DNA of 64,000 nucleotides from Nocardioides agri (GCF_013778305.1 NZ_JACEIC010000002.1:124001-188000), one strand, 5' to 3'. Positions 7,828 to 16,421 are shown, counted from the first letter of the stretch. Notes: generated by a model from the sequence alone, not told the origin. A program made the numbers and translations.

Positions 7828-9183
7828 CTAGGCAGGTGCCGGTTCGCGCTCGCGCTCCGGCACCTCGTCGATCATCGTCCGCTCGTCGAACGGCAGCTCT
7901 CCGGCGAGCACCTTGTCGAACCGCTCGCGGTCGAGGCCGTCGGTCCAGTTGCCGATGAGCACGGTGGCGACCGAGTTGCCGGCGAAGTTCGTCAACGCGC
8001 GGGCCTCGGACATGAACCGGTCGATGCCGACGATCAGCCCCACGCCGTCGACCAGCTCGGGCCGGTGCGACTGGAGGCCACCGGCGAGGGTCGCCAGGCC
8101 GGCACCGGTGACGCCGGCGGCGCCCTTGGAGGCGATGATCATGAACACCAGCAGCGAGATCTGCTCGCCGATGCTGAGCGGGTCGTCGAGCGCCTGGGCG
8201 ACGAACAGGGTGGCCATCGTCAGGTAGATCGCGGTGCCGTCGAGGTTGAAGGAGTAGCCGGTCGGCACCACGATGCCGACGGTGGTCTTGTCGACACCGG
8301 CGTGCTCCATCTTGGCGATCAGCCGCGGCAGCGCCGACTCCGACGAGGAGGTGGCCAGGATCAGCAGGAACTCGCGTGCCAGGTAGCGGAACAGCGAGAA
8401 GATGTTGACGCCCGCGAAGACCCGCAGCACGGTGCCGAGCACCCCGAAGACGAACACCGCGCAGGTCAGGTAGAAGCCGAACATCAGGATCGCGAGGCTC
8501 TTCAGCGCGTCGGCCCCGGTCTCCCCCACCACCGCCGAGATCGCGCCGAAGGCGCCGACGGGAGCGGCCCACATGATCATCGCGAGGACCCGGAAGACCA
8601 GCTTCTGCGCGTACTCGACGACGGTCAGGATCGGCTTGCCGGCGGGGCCCATCTGCTGGAGTGCGAACCCGATCAGCAGGGCGACCAGCAGTGTCTCGAG
8701 CACGTCGCCCGAGGTGAGCGAGGAGAACAGCGAGTCCGGGACGATCCCGAGGAGGAAGTCGACCGTGCTGCCGTGCCCCTCCTCCGCCTGGGCGGCGCCG
8801 GCTGACGCGACCTCGTCGTCGATGTGCAGCCCGTCGCCGGGGTGCAGGAGGTTGCCGACCACGAGGCCGATCGTCAGCGCGAACGTCGACATCGCCAGGA
8901 AGTAGAGGATCGCGCCGAGCCCCACCTTGCCGACCTTCGCGGCGCTCGCCACCGACCCGACACCGAGGATGATCGTGCAGAAGATGACCGGCTGGATCAT
9001 CATCGTGATCAGGGCGACGAACGCTTCGCCGAGCGGCTTCAACCGGACCGCGAAGTCCGGGAAGAGCAGTCCCACCAGGATGCCCAGCCCCACGGCCACG
9101 ACGACCGCGACGTAGAGCCAGTGGGTGCGGTTCTTCGGCGGAGGTACGGCGTCGCCGTGCGTGCGGTCGACGGTGGCAGTCAT
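7828..9183 (-). CDS. Dicarboxylate/amino acid:cation symporter (DAACS family)
   Basis: This 451-residue transporter belongs to the GltP/DctA family. It has about eight membrane helices plus two re-entrant loops. The conserved motif SSSESALPRLI and the loop GYSFNLDGTAIYLTMATLF, followed by SKGAAGVTGAG, form the substrate and cation sites in known structures. It likely imports C4-dicarboxylates or glutamate/aspartate with H+ or Na+; the sequence does not decide which. The ATG has a good Shine-Dalgarno sequence (GGGAGGA), unlike the leaderless genes nearby. A short ACCTGC-TAG-GCAGGT dyad at its stop codon faces the convergent aidB-like gene. Confidence 0.88.
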   Translation of the reverse strand: MTATVDRTHGDAVPPPKNRTHWLYVAVVVAVGLGILVGLLFPDFAVRLKPLGEAFVALITMMIQPVIFCTIILGVGSVASAAKVGKVGLGAILYFLAMSTFALTIGLVVGNLLHPGDGLHIDDEVASAGAAQAEEGHGSTVDFLLGIVPDSLFSSLTSGDVLETLLVALLIGFALQQMGPAGKPILTVVEYAQKLVFRVLAMIMWAAPVGAFGAISAVVGETGADALKSLAILMFGFYLTCAVFVFGVLGTVLRVFAGVNIFSLFRYLAREFLLILATSSSESALPRLIAKMEHAGVDKTTVGIVVPTGYSFNLDGTAIYLTMATLFVAQALDDPLSIGEQISLLVFMIIASKGAAGVTGAGLATLAGGLQSHRPELVDGVGLIVGIDRFMSEARALTNFAGNSVATVLIGNWTDGLDRERFDKVLAGELPFDERTMIDEVPEREREPAPA

Positions 9184-9254
9184 GTCGTCCTCCCGAGACG
9201 AGGCGTGTGGACTACCTCACTGCGTACCCGGGGGGACGATCGACAAACGGTGCC

Positions 9255-10703
9255 TCAGGAGAGGTCGATGCCCGGGTAGAGGGGGTGCTTGTCGAGCATC
9301 TCGGCGGACGCGTCCCGCACCTTGTCGGCCACACCCTCGCCCAGCGTGTACGACGCCTTCGACGGCTTGCCGTCCTTGGTGGTGCCCGGCTGGGTGTTCT
9401 GCAGCACGTGCACGATCAGCTCGGCGACCCGGTCGAACTCGTCGTGGCCGAAGCCGCGGGTGGTGAGCGCCGGGGTGCCGAGCCGGACGCCCGAGGTGTA
9501 CCAGGCGCCGTTGGCGTCGTGGGGCACCGAGTTGCGGTTGGTGACCACGCCCGCGTCGAGCAGCGCGGACTCCGCCTGCCGGCCGGTGAGGCCGAAGGAG
9601 GAGACGTCGAGCAGGACGAGGTGGTTGTCGGTGCCACCGGTGACGAGCGTGGCGCCGCGGGAGAGGAAGCCGTCGGCGAGCGACTTGGCGTTGTCGGCGA
9701 TGCTCTGTGCGTAGACCTGGAACGAGGGCTGGCGCGCCTCGGCCAGCGCGACCGCCTTGGCGGCCATCACGTGGGACAGCGGACCGCCGAGCACCATCGG
9801 GCAGCCGCGGTCGACGTCGGCGGCGTACTCCTCCTGCGCGAGCACCAGGCCACCGCGCGGGCCGCGCAGCGACTTGTGGGTCGTCGTGGTGACGACGTGC
9901 GCGTGCGGCACCGGGTCCTCGTCGCCGGTGAACACCTTGCCGGCGACCAGGCCGGCGAAGTGCGCCATGTCGACCATCAGCGTCGCGCCGACCTCGTCGG
10001 CGATCTCGCGCATCTTGGCGAAGTTCACGCGGCGCGGGTACGCCGAGTAGCCCGCCACCAGCACGAGCGGCTTGAACTCGCGCGCCTTCGCCGCGACCGC
10101 GTCGTAGTCGAGCAGACCGGTCTCCGGGTCGGTGCCGTACTGCTGCTGGTGGAACATCTTGCCGCTGATGTTGGGGCGGAAGCCGTGCGTGAGGTGGCCC
10201 CCGGCGTCCAGCGACATGCCGAGCAGGCGCTGGTTGCCGAGCTCGTGGCGCAGCGACTCCCAGTCCTCCTCGCTGAGCTCGTTGACGTTCTTGGCGCCCA
10301 GCTTCGCGAGCGCCGGCGTCTCGACCCGGTGCGCGAGGATCGACCAGAACGCCACCAGGTTGGCGTCGATGCCGGAGTGCGGCTGCGCGTAGGCGTAGGG
10401 CGCGCCGAACAGCTCGCGGGCGTGCTCGGCGGCGAGCGCCTCGACGGTGTCGACGTTCTGGCACCCGGCGTAGAAGCGGTGGCCGACCGTGCCCTCGGCG
10501 TACTTGTCGCTGAACCAGGTGCCCATGGTGAGCAGCACGGCCGGCGAGGCGTAGTTCTCGCTGGCGATCAGCTTGAGCGAGCCGCGCTGGTCGACCAGCT
10601 CCTGGCGCGTCGCCTCCGCGATGCGGGGCTCGACCGAGGCGATCACCTCGAGAGCCTGCCGGTAGGCGCTGCTGGTCAGGGAGTCGATGCGCTGGTCGCT
10701 CAT
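9255..10703 (-). CDS. glyA: Serine hydroxymethyltransferase, long form
   Basis: This PLP enzyme converts serine and tetrahydrofolate to glycine and 5,10-methylene-THF. Landmarks are LIASENY near residue 46, [11 protein letters not shown] near 164, [13 protein letters not shown] near 243, and the cofactor lysine K277 in [14 protein letters not shown]. At 482 residues it is about 60 longer than the usual 415-430. Roughly 30 extra residues (about 128-160, including [10 protein letters not shown]) sit before the GGHLTHG block, and the rest is spread through the C-terminal half. A second, standard glyA may exist elsewhere. TAGTCT lies six bases upstream of the ATG, so the mRNA is probably leaderless. 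Confidence 0.93.
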   Translation of the reverse strand: MSDQRIDSLTSSAYRQALEVIASVEPRIAEATRQELVDQRGSLKLIASENYASPAVLLTMGTWFSDKYAEGTVGHRFYAGCQNVDTVEALAAEHARELFGAPYAYAQPHSGIDANLVAFWSILAHRVETPALAKLGAKNVNELSEEDWESLRHELGNQRLLGMSLDAGGHLTHGFRPNISGKMFHQQQYGTDPETGLLDYDAVAAKAREFKPLVLVAGYSAYPRRVNFAKMREIADEVGATLMVDMAHFAGLVAGKVFTGDEDPVPHAHVVTTTTHKSLRGPRGGLVLAQEEYAADVDRGCPMVLGGPLSHVMAAKAVALAEARQPSFQVYAQSIADNAKSLADGFLSRGATLVTGGTDNHLVLLDVSSFGLTGRQAESALLDAGVVTNRNSVPHDANGAWYTSGVRLGTPALTTRGFGHDEFDRVAELIVHVLQNTQPGTTKDGKPSKASYTLGEGVADKVRDASAEMLDKHPLYPGIDLS

Positions 10704-10709
10704 GCGCCA

Positions 10710-10715
10710 AGACTA
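10710..10715 (-). promoter_or_regulatory. -10 element (TAGTCT) of glyA
   Basis: TAGTCT on the minus strand ends six bases before the glyA ATG. There is no Shine-Dalgarno sequence between them. Confidence 0.5.
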
Positions 10716-10811
10716 GAGCCGTCGCCCGTCCACCCGGGAAGGGCCTGCGGCCCGGGAATGTGACGTGGGCCGCACAGGTTCCAGAGGATGAGCGGGTGCA
10801 CCCGGCGCCGT

Positions 10812-10848
10812 GTCTCACATCTTGAAACGCCGTCTCGCATCACGAGAT
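10812..10848. promoter_or_regulatory. Two tandem operator-like dyads upstream of the sulfur operon
   Basis: GTCTCA-N5-TGAAAC (10812-10828) and GTCTCG-N5-CGAGAT (10832-10848) have the same 6-5-6 layout and begin 20 bases apart, two helical turns. A further half-site TGAGAC follows at 10878. The arrangement suggests paired binding of a dimeric repressor or activator on one DNA face. It could control glyA, the sulfite reductase operon or both. The cognate regulator is not known to me. Confidence 0.45.
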
Positions 10849-10886
10849 TTCGCCTTGTGGGCAGGCGGTCCAACCCCTGAGACTTC

Positions 10887-10892
10887 TTGACA
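10887..10892 (+). promoter_or_regulatory. Possible -35 element (TTGACA) for the sulfur operon
   Basis: A perfect TTGACA lies downstream of the dyads and 182 bases before the sulfite reductase ATG. The region 17-20 bases further on (ACGACGTAC) gives no good -10, so this assignment is weak. Confidence 0.25.
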
Positions 10893-10970
10893 TGACCTTC
10901 GCTGCAACGACGACGTACCTCGTGGCCCGGCGCCACGTGGACTTCGGCCGTACCCGCAGCATGATGTGTT

Positions 10971-11063
10971 GGCATTCCTGATCAGTCGCCGTCCCCCAGG
11001 CCGCTGACCTCCCGGCAACGTCGCCGGTCGCAGGTCGCGAGCCCCGCCTCGTCAAGGAATCGC
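10971..11063 (+). promoter_or_regulatory. Candidate four-way-junction riboswitch (S-box-like) in the sulfite reductase leader
   Basis: Four nested helices can be drawn. P1 pairs ATTCCTGA (10974-10981) with TC-A-AGGAAT (11052-11060). P2 pairs TCAG/CTGA (10982-10985 with 11004-11007) plus GCC/GGC. P3 pairs CCGGC/GCCGG (11012-11027). P4 pairs CGAG/CTCG (11038-11051). The core CTGACCTCCCGGCAACG resembles the TGAA-CC-CGGCAAC core of SAM-I/SAM-IV aptamers. The 3' strand of P1 contains the Shine-Dalgarno AAGGA (11054-11058) of the downstream gene, so closing P1 would block translation. Family and ligand are inferred; a covariance search would settle it. Confidence 0.5.
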
Positions 11064-11068
11064 CAGAG

Positions 11069-12805
11069 ATGTCTGACCTCCGATTCACCGCCAAGCGTGC
11101 CGAGCGCACCGAGATCCCCCGCCCCAAGCGTGGCGAGGGCCAGTGGGCGCTCGGCTACACCGAGCCGCTGAACAAGAACGAGCAGTCCAAGAAGGACGAC
11201 AGCCCGCTCAACGTCCGCGACCGGATCCTCTACACCTACTCCAAGCGCGGCTTCGACTCCATCGACCCCGCCGACCTGCGCGGGCGCTTCCGCTGGATGG
11301 GCCTCTACACCCAGCGCAAGCCCGGCATCGACGGCGGCAAGACCGCGATCCTCGGCGAGGAGGAGCTGGACGACCGCTACTTCATGCTGCGGGTCCGCTC
11401 CGACGGCAAGCTGCTCTCCCCCGCGACGGTCCGCGCGCTCGGCCAGATCGGCGTCGACTTCGCCCGCGACACCGCGGACGTCACGGACCGCGAGAACATC
11501 CAGTACCACTGGATCCGCATCGAGGACGTGCCGAGCATCTGGGAGCGCCTCGACGCGGCCGGGCTGCACAGCCTCGAGGCGTGCGGCGACTCCCCGCGAC
11601 CGTTCCTCGGCTCGCCGGTCGCCGGCGTCGCCGTCGACGAGATCATCGACGGCAGCTCCGCGCTGGCCGAGATCGAGCGCCGCTACATCGGCAACCCCGA
11701 GTTCGCGAACTTCCCCCGGAAGTTCAAGACCGCGCTGACCGGCCACCCCTCGCACGACGTGGCGCCGGAGATCAACGACGTCGCGTTCGTCGGCACCGTC
11801 CACCCCGAGCACGGTCCGGGCTTCGACCTGTGGGTCGGTGGCGGCCTCTCGACCAACCCGATGCTCGCCCAGAAGATGGGCGTCTGGATCCCGCTCGAGG
11901 AGGTCCCCGACGCCTGGGAGGCCGTGGCGTCGATCTTCCGCGACTACGGCTACCGCCGGCTGCGCTCGCGGGCCCGCCTGAAGTTCCTCGTCGCCGACTG
12001 GGGCATCGAGAAGTTCCGCGAGGTCATGGAGAACGAGTACCTCGACCGCGCGCTCGTCTCGAACCCCTCGCCCGAGTCGCCGGTGGGCCACCGCGACCAC
12101 ATCGGCGTCCACGACCAGAAGGACGGCAAGAAGTACGTCGGCGTCGCACCGACCGCCGGCCGCGTCTCCGGCACGCTGCTCGTCCAGCTCGCCGACCTGC
12201 TCGAGGAGTACGGCGTCCAGGGCGCCCGCCTCACGCCGTACCAGAAGATCGTGCTCATCGGCGTCGAGCCGGCCGTCGTCGACGCGCTGCTCGACCGGCT
12301 GGACGCGATCGGCCTGTCGGGCCGTCCCTCCGGCTGGCGGCGCAACACGATGGCCTGCACCGGCATCGAGTTCTGCAAGCTCGCGATCGTCGACACCAAG
12401 AACCGCGCCCGGGACCTCGTCGACGAGCTCGAGCGCCGCTTCCCCGGCCTCGACGCGCCGATCACCGTCAACGTCAACGGCTGCCCCAACGCCTGCGCCC
12501 GCACCCAGGTCGCCGACATCGGCCTGAAGGGCCAGCTCGTGCTCGACGACGACGGCCGGCAGGTGGAGGGCTTCCAGGTCCACCTCGGCGGCGCGACCGG
12601 CCTGCAGGCCAACTTCGGTCGCAAGCTGCGGGCCCACAAGGTGACCAGCGCGGGCCTGGACGACTACATCACCGCGATCGTGACCAACTACCTGGCCGAC
12701 CGCGCGGACGGCGAGTCGTTCGCGACCTGGGTCGCCCGCGCCGACGAGGAGCTGCTGCGCGGCGACAAGACCCTGGCGCCCCTGCTGGAGGGCCGGGTCT
12801 CATGA
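11069..12805 (+). CDS. Ferredoxin-type assimilatory sulfite reductase (nitrite/sulfite reductase family)
   Basis: This 578-residue enzyme has duplicated half-domains and reduces sulfite to sulfide with six electrons. The siroheme/[4Fe-4S] cysteines are C430 and C436 (ACTGIEFCK) and C472 and C476 (NGCPNACART). Y80 (WMGLYTQRKPG) and C172 (EACGDSPRP) are 92 residues apart, the same spacing as the Tyr69-Cys161 pair cross-linked in Mycobacterium tuberculosis NirA, which functions as a sulfite reductase. The adjacent cysH and chelatase favour sulfite over nitrite. Its AAGGA ribosome site lies in the candidate riboswitch P1 helix. The stop overlaps the next start (ATGA). Confidence 0.93.
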   Translation: MSDLRFTAKRAERTEIPRPKRGEGQWALGYTEPLNKNEQSKKDDSPLNVRDRILYTYSKRGFDSIDPADLRGRFRWMGLYTQRKPGIDGGKTAILGEEELDDRYFMLRVRSDGKLLSPATVRALGQIGVDFARDTADVTDRENIQYHWIRIEDVPSIWERLDAAGLHSLEACGDSPRPFLGSPVAGVAVDEIIDGSSALAEIERRYIGNPEFANFPRKFKTALTGHPSHDVAPEINDVAFVGTVHPEHGPGFDLWVGGGLSTNPMLAQKMGVWIPLEEVPDAWEAVASIFRDYGYRRLRSRARLKFLVADWGIEKFREVMENEYLDRALVSNPSPESPVGHRDHIGVHDQKDGKKYVGVAPTAGRVSGTLLVQLADLLEEYGVQGARLTPYQKIVLIGVEPAVVDALLDRLDAIGLSGRPSGWRRNTMACTGIEFCKLAIVDTKNRARDLVDELERRFPGLDAPITVNVNGCPNACARTQVADIGLKGQLVLDDDGRQVEGFQVHLGGATGLQANFGRKLRAHKVTSAGLDDYITAIVTNYLADRADGESFATWVARADEELLRGDKTLAPLLEGRVS

Positions 12806-12960
12806 GCGAGCGCGCCGTCCCCTTCCACTGCCCCTACTGCGGGGAGGAGGACCTGCGCCCGCACGAGTCCACCCACGGTGGCTGGGAGTGCCGGTCCTGC
12901 ATGCGCGCCTTCTCCCTCAAGCTCATCGGGCTGCTCCGACCCCAAGGAGGTCAGTCATGA
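12802..12960 (+). CDS. 52-aa zinc-ribbon protein of the sulfite reductase operon
   Basis: This small frame starts at an ATG overlapping the sulfite reductase stop and ends overlapping the cysH start, so it is wedged between two essential pathway genes by ATGA-type couplings. It has CPYCGEEDL near residue 10 and CRSCMRAF near residue 30, two CxxC pairs typical of a zinc ribbon or rubredoxin-like knuckle, and a short hydrophobic tail. A role as electron carrier, chaperone or assembly factor for the reductase is possible but unproven. It is easily missed by gene callers because of its size. Confidence 0.75.
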   Translation: MSERAVPFHCPYCGEEDLRPHESTHGGWECRSCMRAFSLKLIGLLRPQGGQS

Positions 12961-13703
12961 CCGCCGCAACCACGATCACCGCCCGCAACAACCGCGCCAC
13001 CCACACCGAGGGCCGCTCGCCCGAGGAGCTGCGCGAGCTGGTGTCCCACTGGGGCGCCGAGCTCGAGCTCGCCCCGGCCGAGGACATCATCGAGTGGGCG
13101 GTCGCGACGTTCGGCGAGCGCTTCTGCATCACCTCGTCGATGGGCGACGCGGTGCTCGCCGACCTCGCGTCGAAGGTGGCGCCGGGTGTCGACGTCGTCT
13201 TCCTCGACACCGGCTACCACTTCGTCGAGACGATCGGCACCCGCGACGCCGTCGAGGCCACGATGCCGGTCAACCTGCTGACGATCACGCCGGTGCAGTC
13301 GGTGGCCGAGCAGGACGCCCAGTACGGCAAGGACCTCTACAAGACCGATCCCGACCTGTGCTGCGCGCTGCGCAAGGTGCAGCCGCTCCAGCAGTCGCTG
13401 GCGTCCTACGACGCGTGGGCGACCGGCCTGCGCCGCGCCGAGACGCACAACCGGGTGATCGCTCCGGTCATCGGGTGGGACGCCAAGAAGCAGAAGGTCA
13501 AGGTCTCCCCCATCGCACGCTGGTCCGACGAGCAGGTCGAGCGCTACATCGCCGAGAACGGCGTGCTGGTCAACCCGCTCGTCTACGACGGCTACCCCTC
13601 GATCGGCTGCTGGCCCTGCACCCGGCGCGTCGCCCCCGGCGACGACCCGCGCAGCGGCCGGTGGGCCGGCACCCACAAGACCGAGTGCGGGATCCACTCA
13701 TGA
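12957..13703 (+). CDS. cysH: Assimilatory adenylyl-sulfate (APS) reductase
   Basis: This 248-residue thioredoxin-dependent reductase makes sulfite from activated sulfate. It has an N-type PP-loop fold (ITSSMGDAVLADL near residue 58, FLDTGYHF near 82). Paired cysteines C135-C136 (DLCCALRKV) and C218/C221 (GCWPCTRR) bind the [4Fe-4S] cluster that separates APS from PAPS reductases, and the catalytic C244 sits in ECGIH at the end. The ATG at 12957 is chosen over a longer frame because AAGGAGG lies just upstream and it overlaps the preceding gene. No ATP sulfurylase genes are in view. Confidence 0.93.
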   Translation: MTAATTITARNNRATHTEGRSPEELRELVSHWGAELELAPAEDIIEWAVATFGERFCITSSMGDAVLADLASKVAPGVDVVFLDTGYHFVETIGTRDAVEATMPVNLLTITPVQSVAEQDAQYGKDLYKTDPDLCCALRKVQPLQQSLASYDAWATGLRRAETHNRVIAPVIGWDAKKQKVKVSPIARWSDEQVERYIAENGVLVNPLVYDGYPSIGCWPCTRRVAPGDDPRSGRWAGTHKTECGIHS

Positions 13704-13782
13704 CGCCCCGCACCTGGCAGACCGGCAGCGTGGCCGGTCCTGCACACCCCGCAGAAACACGCACAGCGAAGGAGGCAGTGTG

Positions 13783-14526
13783 ATGGCTGCTCCTGCTCTG
13801 GTGGCCCTGGCTCACGGAAGCCGTGACCCGCGGTCCGCCGCCACGATCAAGGCCCTCGTCGACGAGGTCAAGGCGATGCGCCCCGACCTCAAGGTCGAGA
13901 CGGCCTTCCTCGAGCTCTCCAAGCCGTCCTTCCAGACGGTGGTGGACCGCCTCGTGAAGGCCGGCCACGAGGAGATCGTCGTGGTCCCCCTGCTGCTCAC
14001 CGAGGCCTACCACGCCACGGTCGACGTCCCCCAGGCGATCGCCGAGGCGACGCAGCGGCACCCCGGCCTCCAGGTGCGGGCCACGGCCGTCCTCGGCCTG
14101 GAGCCGCGCTTCCTGGAGGTCCTCGACGTCCGGATGCGCGAGGCGCTCAGCGCCTCCCGGGTGCGCGAGCTCGACGCGCTGGTGCTGGCCGCGGCCGGCT
14201 CCAGCGACCCGCTCGCCAACCAGGCCGTCGCCCGTCTCGCCCGCGTCTGGGGCGCGCGGCACAAGCTGCCCGTGGTCGCGGCGTACGCCTCCGCTGCGCC
14301 GCCGGCCGCCGGCGAGGCCGTCCGCCAGTTCCGCGCCGAGGGCCGCCGCCACATCGCGGTCGCCTCGCTCTTCCTGGCGCCGGGCTTCCTGCCCGACCGC
14401 GCCGCGGAGCTCGCGCTCGAGGCCGGTGCGGTGGCCGTGTCCGAGCCACTGGGCGCGCACCCGGAGCTGGCGCGCACGATCCTGGCGCGGTACGCCGTGG
14501 GCGCGGTCGAGCTGGTCCCGGTCTGA
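13783..14526 (+). CDS. Sirohydrochlorin chelatase (CbiX/SirB family)
   Basis: This 247-residue two-domain chelatase inserts Fe2+ (or Co2+) into sirohydrochlorin, making siroheme for the sulfite reductase three genes upstream. The N-terminal half starts with VALAHGSRDPRS, whose His is the expected metal ligand. A second motif VVVPLLLTEAYHATVD near residue 66 carries the second His. The C-terminal half repeats the fold with LVLAAAGSSDP and a weaker metal site. GGAGG ends seven bases before the ATG at 13783; a GTG at 13780 is too close. It lies 79 bases after cysH, probably in the same transcript, and ends two bases from a convergent gene. Confidence 0.88.
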   Translation: MAAPALVALAHGSRDPRSAATIKALVDEVKAMRPDLKVETAFLELSKPSFQTVVDRLVKAGHEEIVVVPLLLTEAYHATVDVPQAIAEATQRHPGLQVRATAVLGLEPRFLEVLDVRMREALSASRVRELDALVLAAAGSSDPLANQAVARLARVWGARHKLPVVAAYASAAPPAAGEAVRQFRAEGRRHIAVASLFLAPGFLPDRAAELALEAGAVAVSEPLGAHPELARTILARYAVGAVELVPV

Positions 14527-14528
14527 GT

Positions 14529-15293
14529 TCAGGCAGACCGGCGGCGGTAGGCCGCGAGCGCGAGGGCGTGGGCCACGACGAGGATGCCCAGGCACCAGGC
14601 GACGGCGAGCCAGCCGTCGGTGCCGACCGGCTGCTGCTCGATCAGGGCGCGCAGGGTGTTGACGATCGGGGTGACCGGCTGGTGCTCGGCGAAGGCCTGC
14701 ACCACGGTCGGCATCGTCTCGGTGGGCACGAAGGCCGAGCTGATGAACGGCAGGAAGATCAGCGGGTAGGCGAACGCGCTCGCGCCCTCCATGGTCTTCG
14801 CGGACAGGCCGGCGCCGATCGCCAGCCAGGTCAGCCCGAGGGTGAAGAGCACCAGGACACCGGCGATGCCGAGCCAGGCGAGCACGCTCGCCCCCGACCG
14901 GAAGCCGATCACCACCGCGACCGCGAGCACGACCGCGAGGGAGATCACGTTGGCGACGAGCGAGGTCAGCACGTGCGCCCACAGCACGGACGAGCGGGCG
15001 ATCGGCATCGACTGGAAGCGCTCGAAGACGCCGCCCTGGACGTCGTTGAAGATCCGTAGGGACGTGTAGGCGACCCCCGAGGCGACCGTCATCAGCAGGA
15101 TGCCGGGGAGCATGTAGTTGACGTAGGCGACCGAGCCGGTGTCGATCGCACCGCCGAAGACGTAGACGAACAGCAGCATCATCGCGACCGGCATGATCGC
15201 GGTCGTGATGATGGTGTCCACGCTGCGGGTGATGTGCCGCATGGACCGCCCGGTGAGGACGACGGTGTCGCCGATCGCGTGGGTCGCGCTCAT
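14529..15293 (-). CDS. ABC-2 type exporter permease
   Basis: This 254-residue protein has six membrane helices of the DrrB/ABC-2 type. The characteristic loop IFNDVQGGVFERFQSMPIARS lies between helices 2 and 3, and late helices contain YPLIFLPFISSAFVP, a typical ABC-2 signature before the last loop. It should pair with the ATPase just upstream to expel a lipid-like compound or drug; the substrate is unknown. Its ATG overlaps the ATPase stop (ATGA). The gene ends two bases from the convergent chelatase gene, so transcripts meet there. Confidence 0.85.
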   Translation of the reverse strand: MSATHAIGDTVVLTGRSMRHITRSVDTIITTAIMPVAMMLLFVYVFGGAIDTGSVAYVNYMLPGILLMTVASGVAYTSLRIFNDVQGGVFERFQSMPIARSSVLWAHVLTSLVANVISLAVVLAVAVVIGFRSGASVLAWLGIAGVLVLFTLGLTWLAIGAGLSAKTMEGASAFAYPLIFLPFISSAFVPTETMPTVVQAFAEHQPVTPIVNTLRALIEQQPVGTDGWLAVAWCLGILVVAHALALAAYRRRSA

Positions 15294-16057
15294 GACTTCT
15301 GCTCCGCTCCGATGATGGCGAGGAAGATCTCCTCGAGGGTGGGCTGCTTCTCGACGTACTCGACGTGCGCCGGCGGGAAGAGCTGCTTGAGGTCGGCGAG
15401 GGTGCCGTCCGCGATGATCCGGCCCTCGTGGAGGATCGCGATCCTGTCGGCGAGGCGCTCGGCCTCCTCGAGGTACTGCGTGGTGAGCAGCACCGTGGTG
15501 CCGCGCGCGGCGAGCTCCTTGACGCTCGCCCACACCTCGGTGCGCGCCTGCGGGTCCAGGCCGGTGGTCGGCTCGTCGAGGAACACGACCGGCGGCTCGC
15601 CGATCAGGCTCATCGCGATGTCGAGCCGGCGCCGCATCCCGCCCGAGTACGTCGCGACCTTGCGGGCGCCGGCCTCGACCAGGTCGAACCTCGCGAGCAG
15701 GTCGTCGGCGACCCGACCGGCGTCCGGCAGGTGCCGCAGGCGGGCCACCAGCATCAGGTTCTCGCGCCCGGTGAGGATCTCGTCGACGGCCGCGAACTGA
15801 CCGGTCAGGCTGATCGACTCCCGCACGTCCGCGGCCTGCGCGGCCACGTCGTACCCCTGGACGCTGGCGGTGCCGGCGTCGGCGCGCAGCAGCGTGGAGA
15901 GGATGCGCACGAGCGTCGTCTTGCCGGCGCCGTTGGAGCCGAGCAGCGCGACGATGCTGCCCTGCTCGACGTGGAGGTCGACGCCGCGCAGGACTGCGAG
16001 CTCGTCGTAGGACTTCTCGAGCCCCTCCACCCGGATGGCGGTGGCGGTGGCGGTCAT
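15290..16057 (-). CDS. ABC exporter ATP-binding protein (DrrA-like)
   Basis: This 255-residue ATPase has Walker A (GSNGAGKTT), Q-loop (TGQFAAVDE), signature (YSGGMRRRLD), Walker B ([15 protein letters not shown]) and H-loop region (LLTTQYLEE, with Gln where most have His). The missing switch His is seen in part of the DrrA group. It probably energises the permease encoded downstream. The start is chosen at the ATG overlapping the end of the DUF1048 gene; the longer open frame upstream is out-of-family shadow. It is third in a padR-DUF1048-ABC operon. Confidence 0.88.
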   Translation of the reverse strand: MTATATAIRVEGLEKSYDELAVLRGVDLHVEQGSIVALLGSNGAGKTTLVRILSTLLRADAGTASVQGYDVAAQAADVRESISLTGQFAAVDEILTGRENLMLVARLRHLPDAGRVADDLLARFDLVEAGARKVATYSGGMRRRLDIAMSLIGEPPVVFLDEPTTGLDPQARTEVWASVKELAARGTTVLLTTQYLEEAERLADRIAILHEGRIIADGTLADLKQLFPPAHVEYVEKQPTLEEIFLAIIGAEQKS

Positions 16058-16419
16058 GCCTCCCCCCGCTCCGCGTCCTCGATCGCCCGGACCAGCCGGG
16101 CGCGCTCCTTGTCGATCCAGCGCTTGCCGACGTAGGCCTGGGCGAACGTCTCGGCGAACTCCACCGGGTCGTCGCCGACGATCGCGCGCACCGGGGTCCC
16201 GTCGACGGCCGCGCGCTCCCACAGGTCGGCGAGGTCGGCCGACATCTGCACGATGGTGTCGCCGTCGGTGATGCCGCCGTAGTACATGAAGTACCGGTTG
16301 AAGGCCTCCGCCGACGCGCGGTAGGGCTCCGGGAGCGCCTCGACGCGGGCCTTGGTCTCCTTGTACTGCTTCTTCTGGGCCAGCGACCCGGTGACCTTCT
16401 CGATCCACTTCGATGCCAT
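16054..16419 (-). CDS. DUF1048-like protein of the PadR/ABC operon
   Basis: This 121-residue mainly helical soluble protein opens with WIEKVTGSLAQKKQYKETK and ends in a charged helix (ERARLVRAIEDAERGEA). Small DUF1048-type proteins commonly sit between padR regulators and ABC transporter genes, and their function is unknown. Here it overlaps the ATPase start by four bases and follows the regulator by two bases, so all four genes are likely one transcript. No enzymatic motif is visible. Confidence 0.7.
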   Translation of the reverse strand: MASKWIEKVTGSLAQKKQYKETKARVEALPEPYRASAEAFNRYFMYYGGITDGDTIVQMSADLADLWERAAVDGTPVRAIVGDDPVEFAETFAQAYVGKRWIDKERARLVRAIEDAERGEA

Positions 16420-16421
16420 GT

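Noticed and set aside
7815-7835. Terminator between the aidB-like gene and the symporter gene
   Set aside because: Only a short ACCTGC/GCAGGT dyad with no T-run; too weak to call.
9207-10763. 518-codon plus-strand frame over glyA
   Set aside because: It mirrors glyA, whose PLP motifs and codon bias are clear; the antisense product is repetitive.
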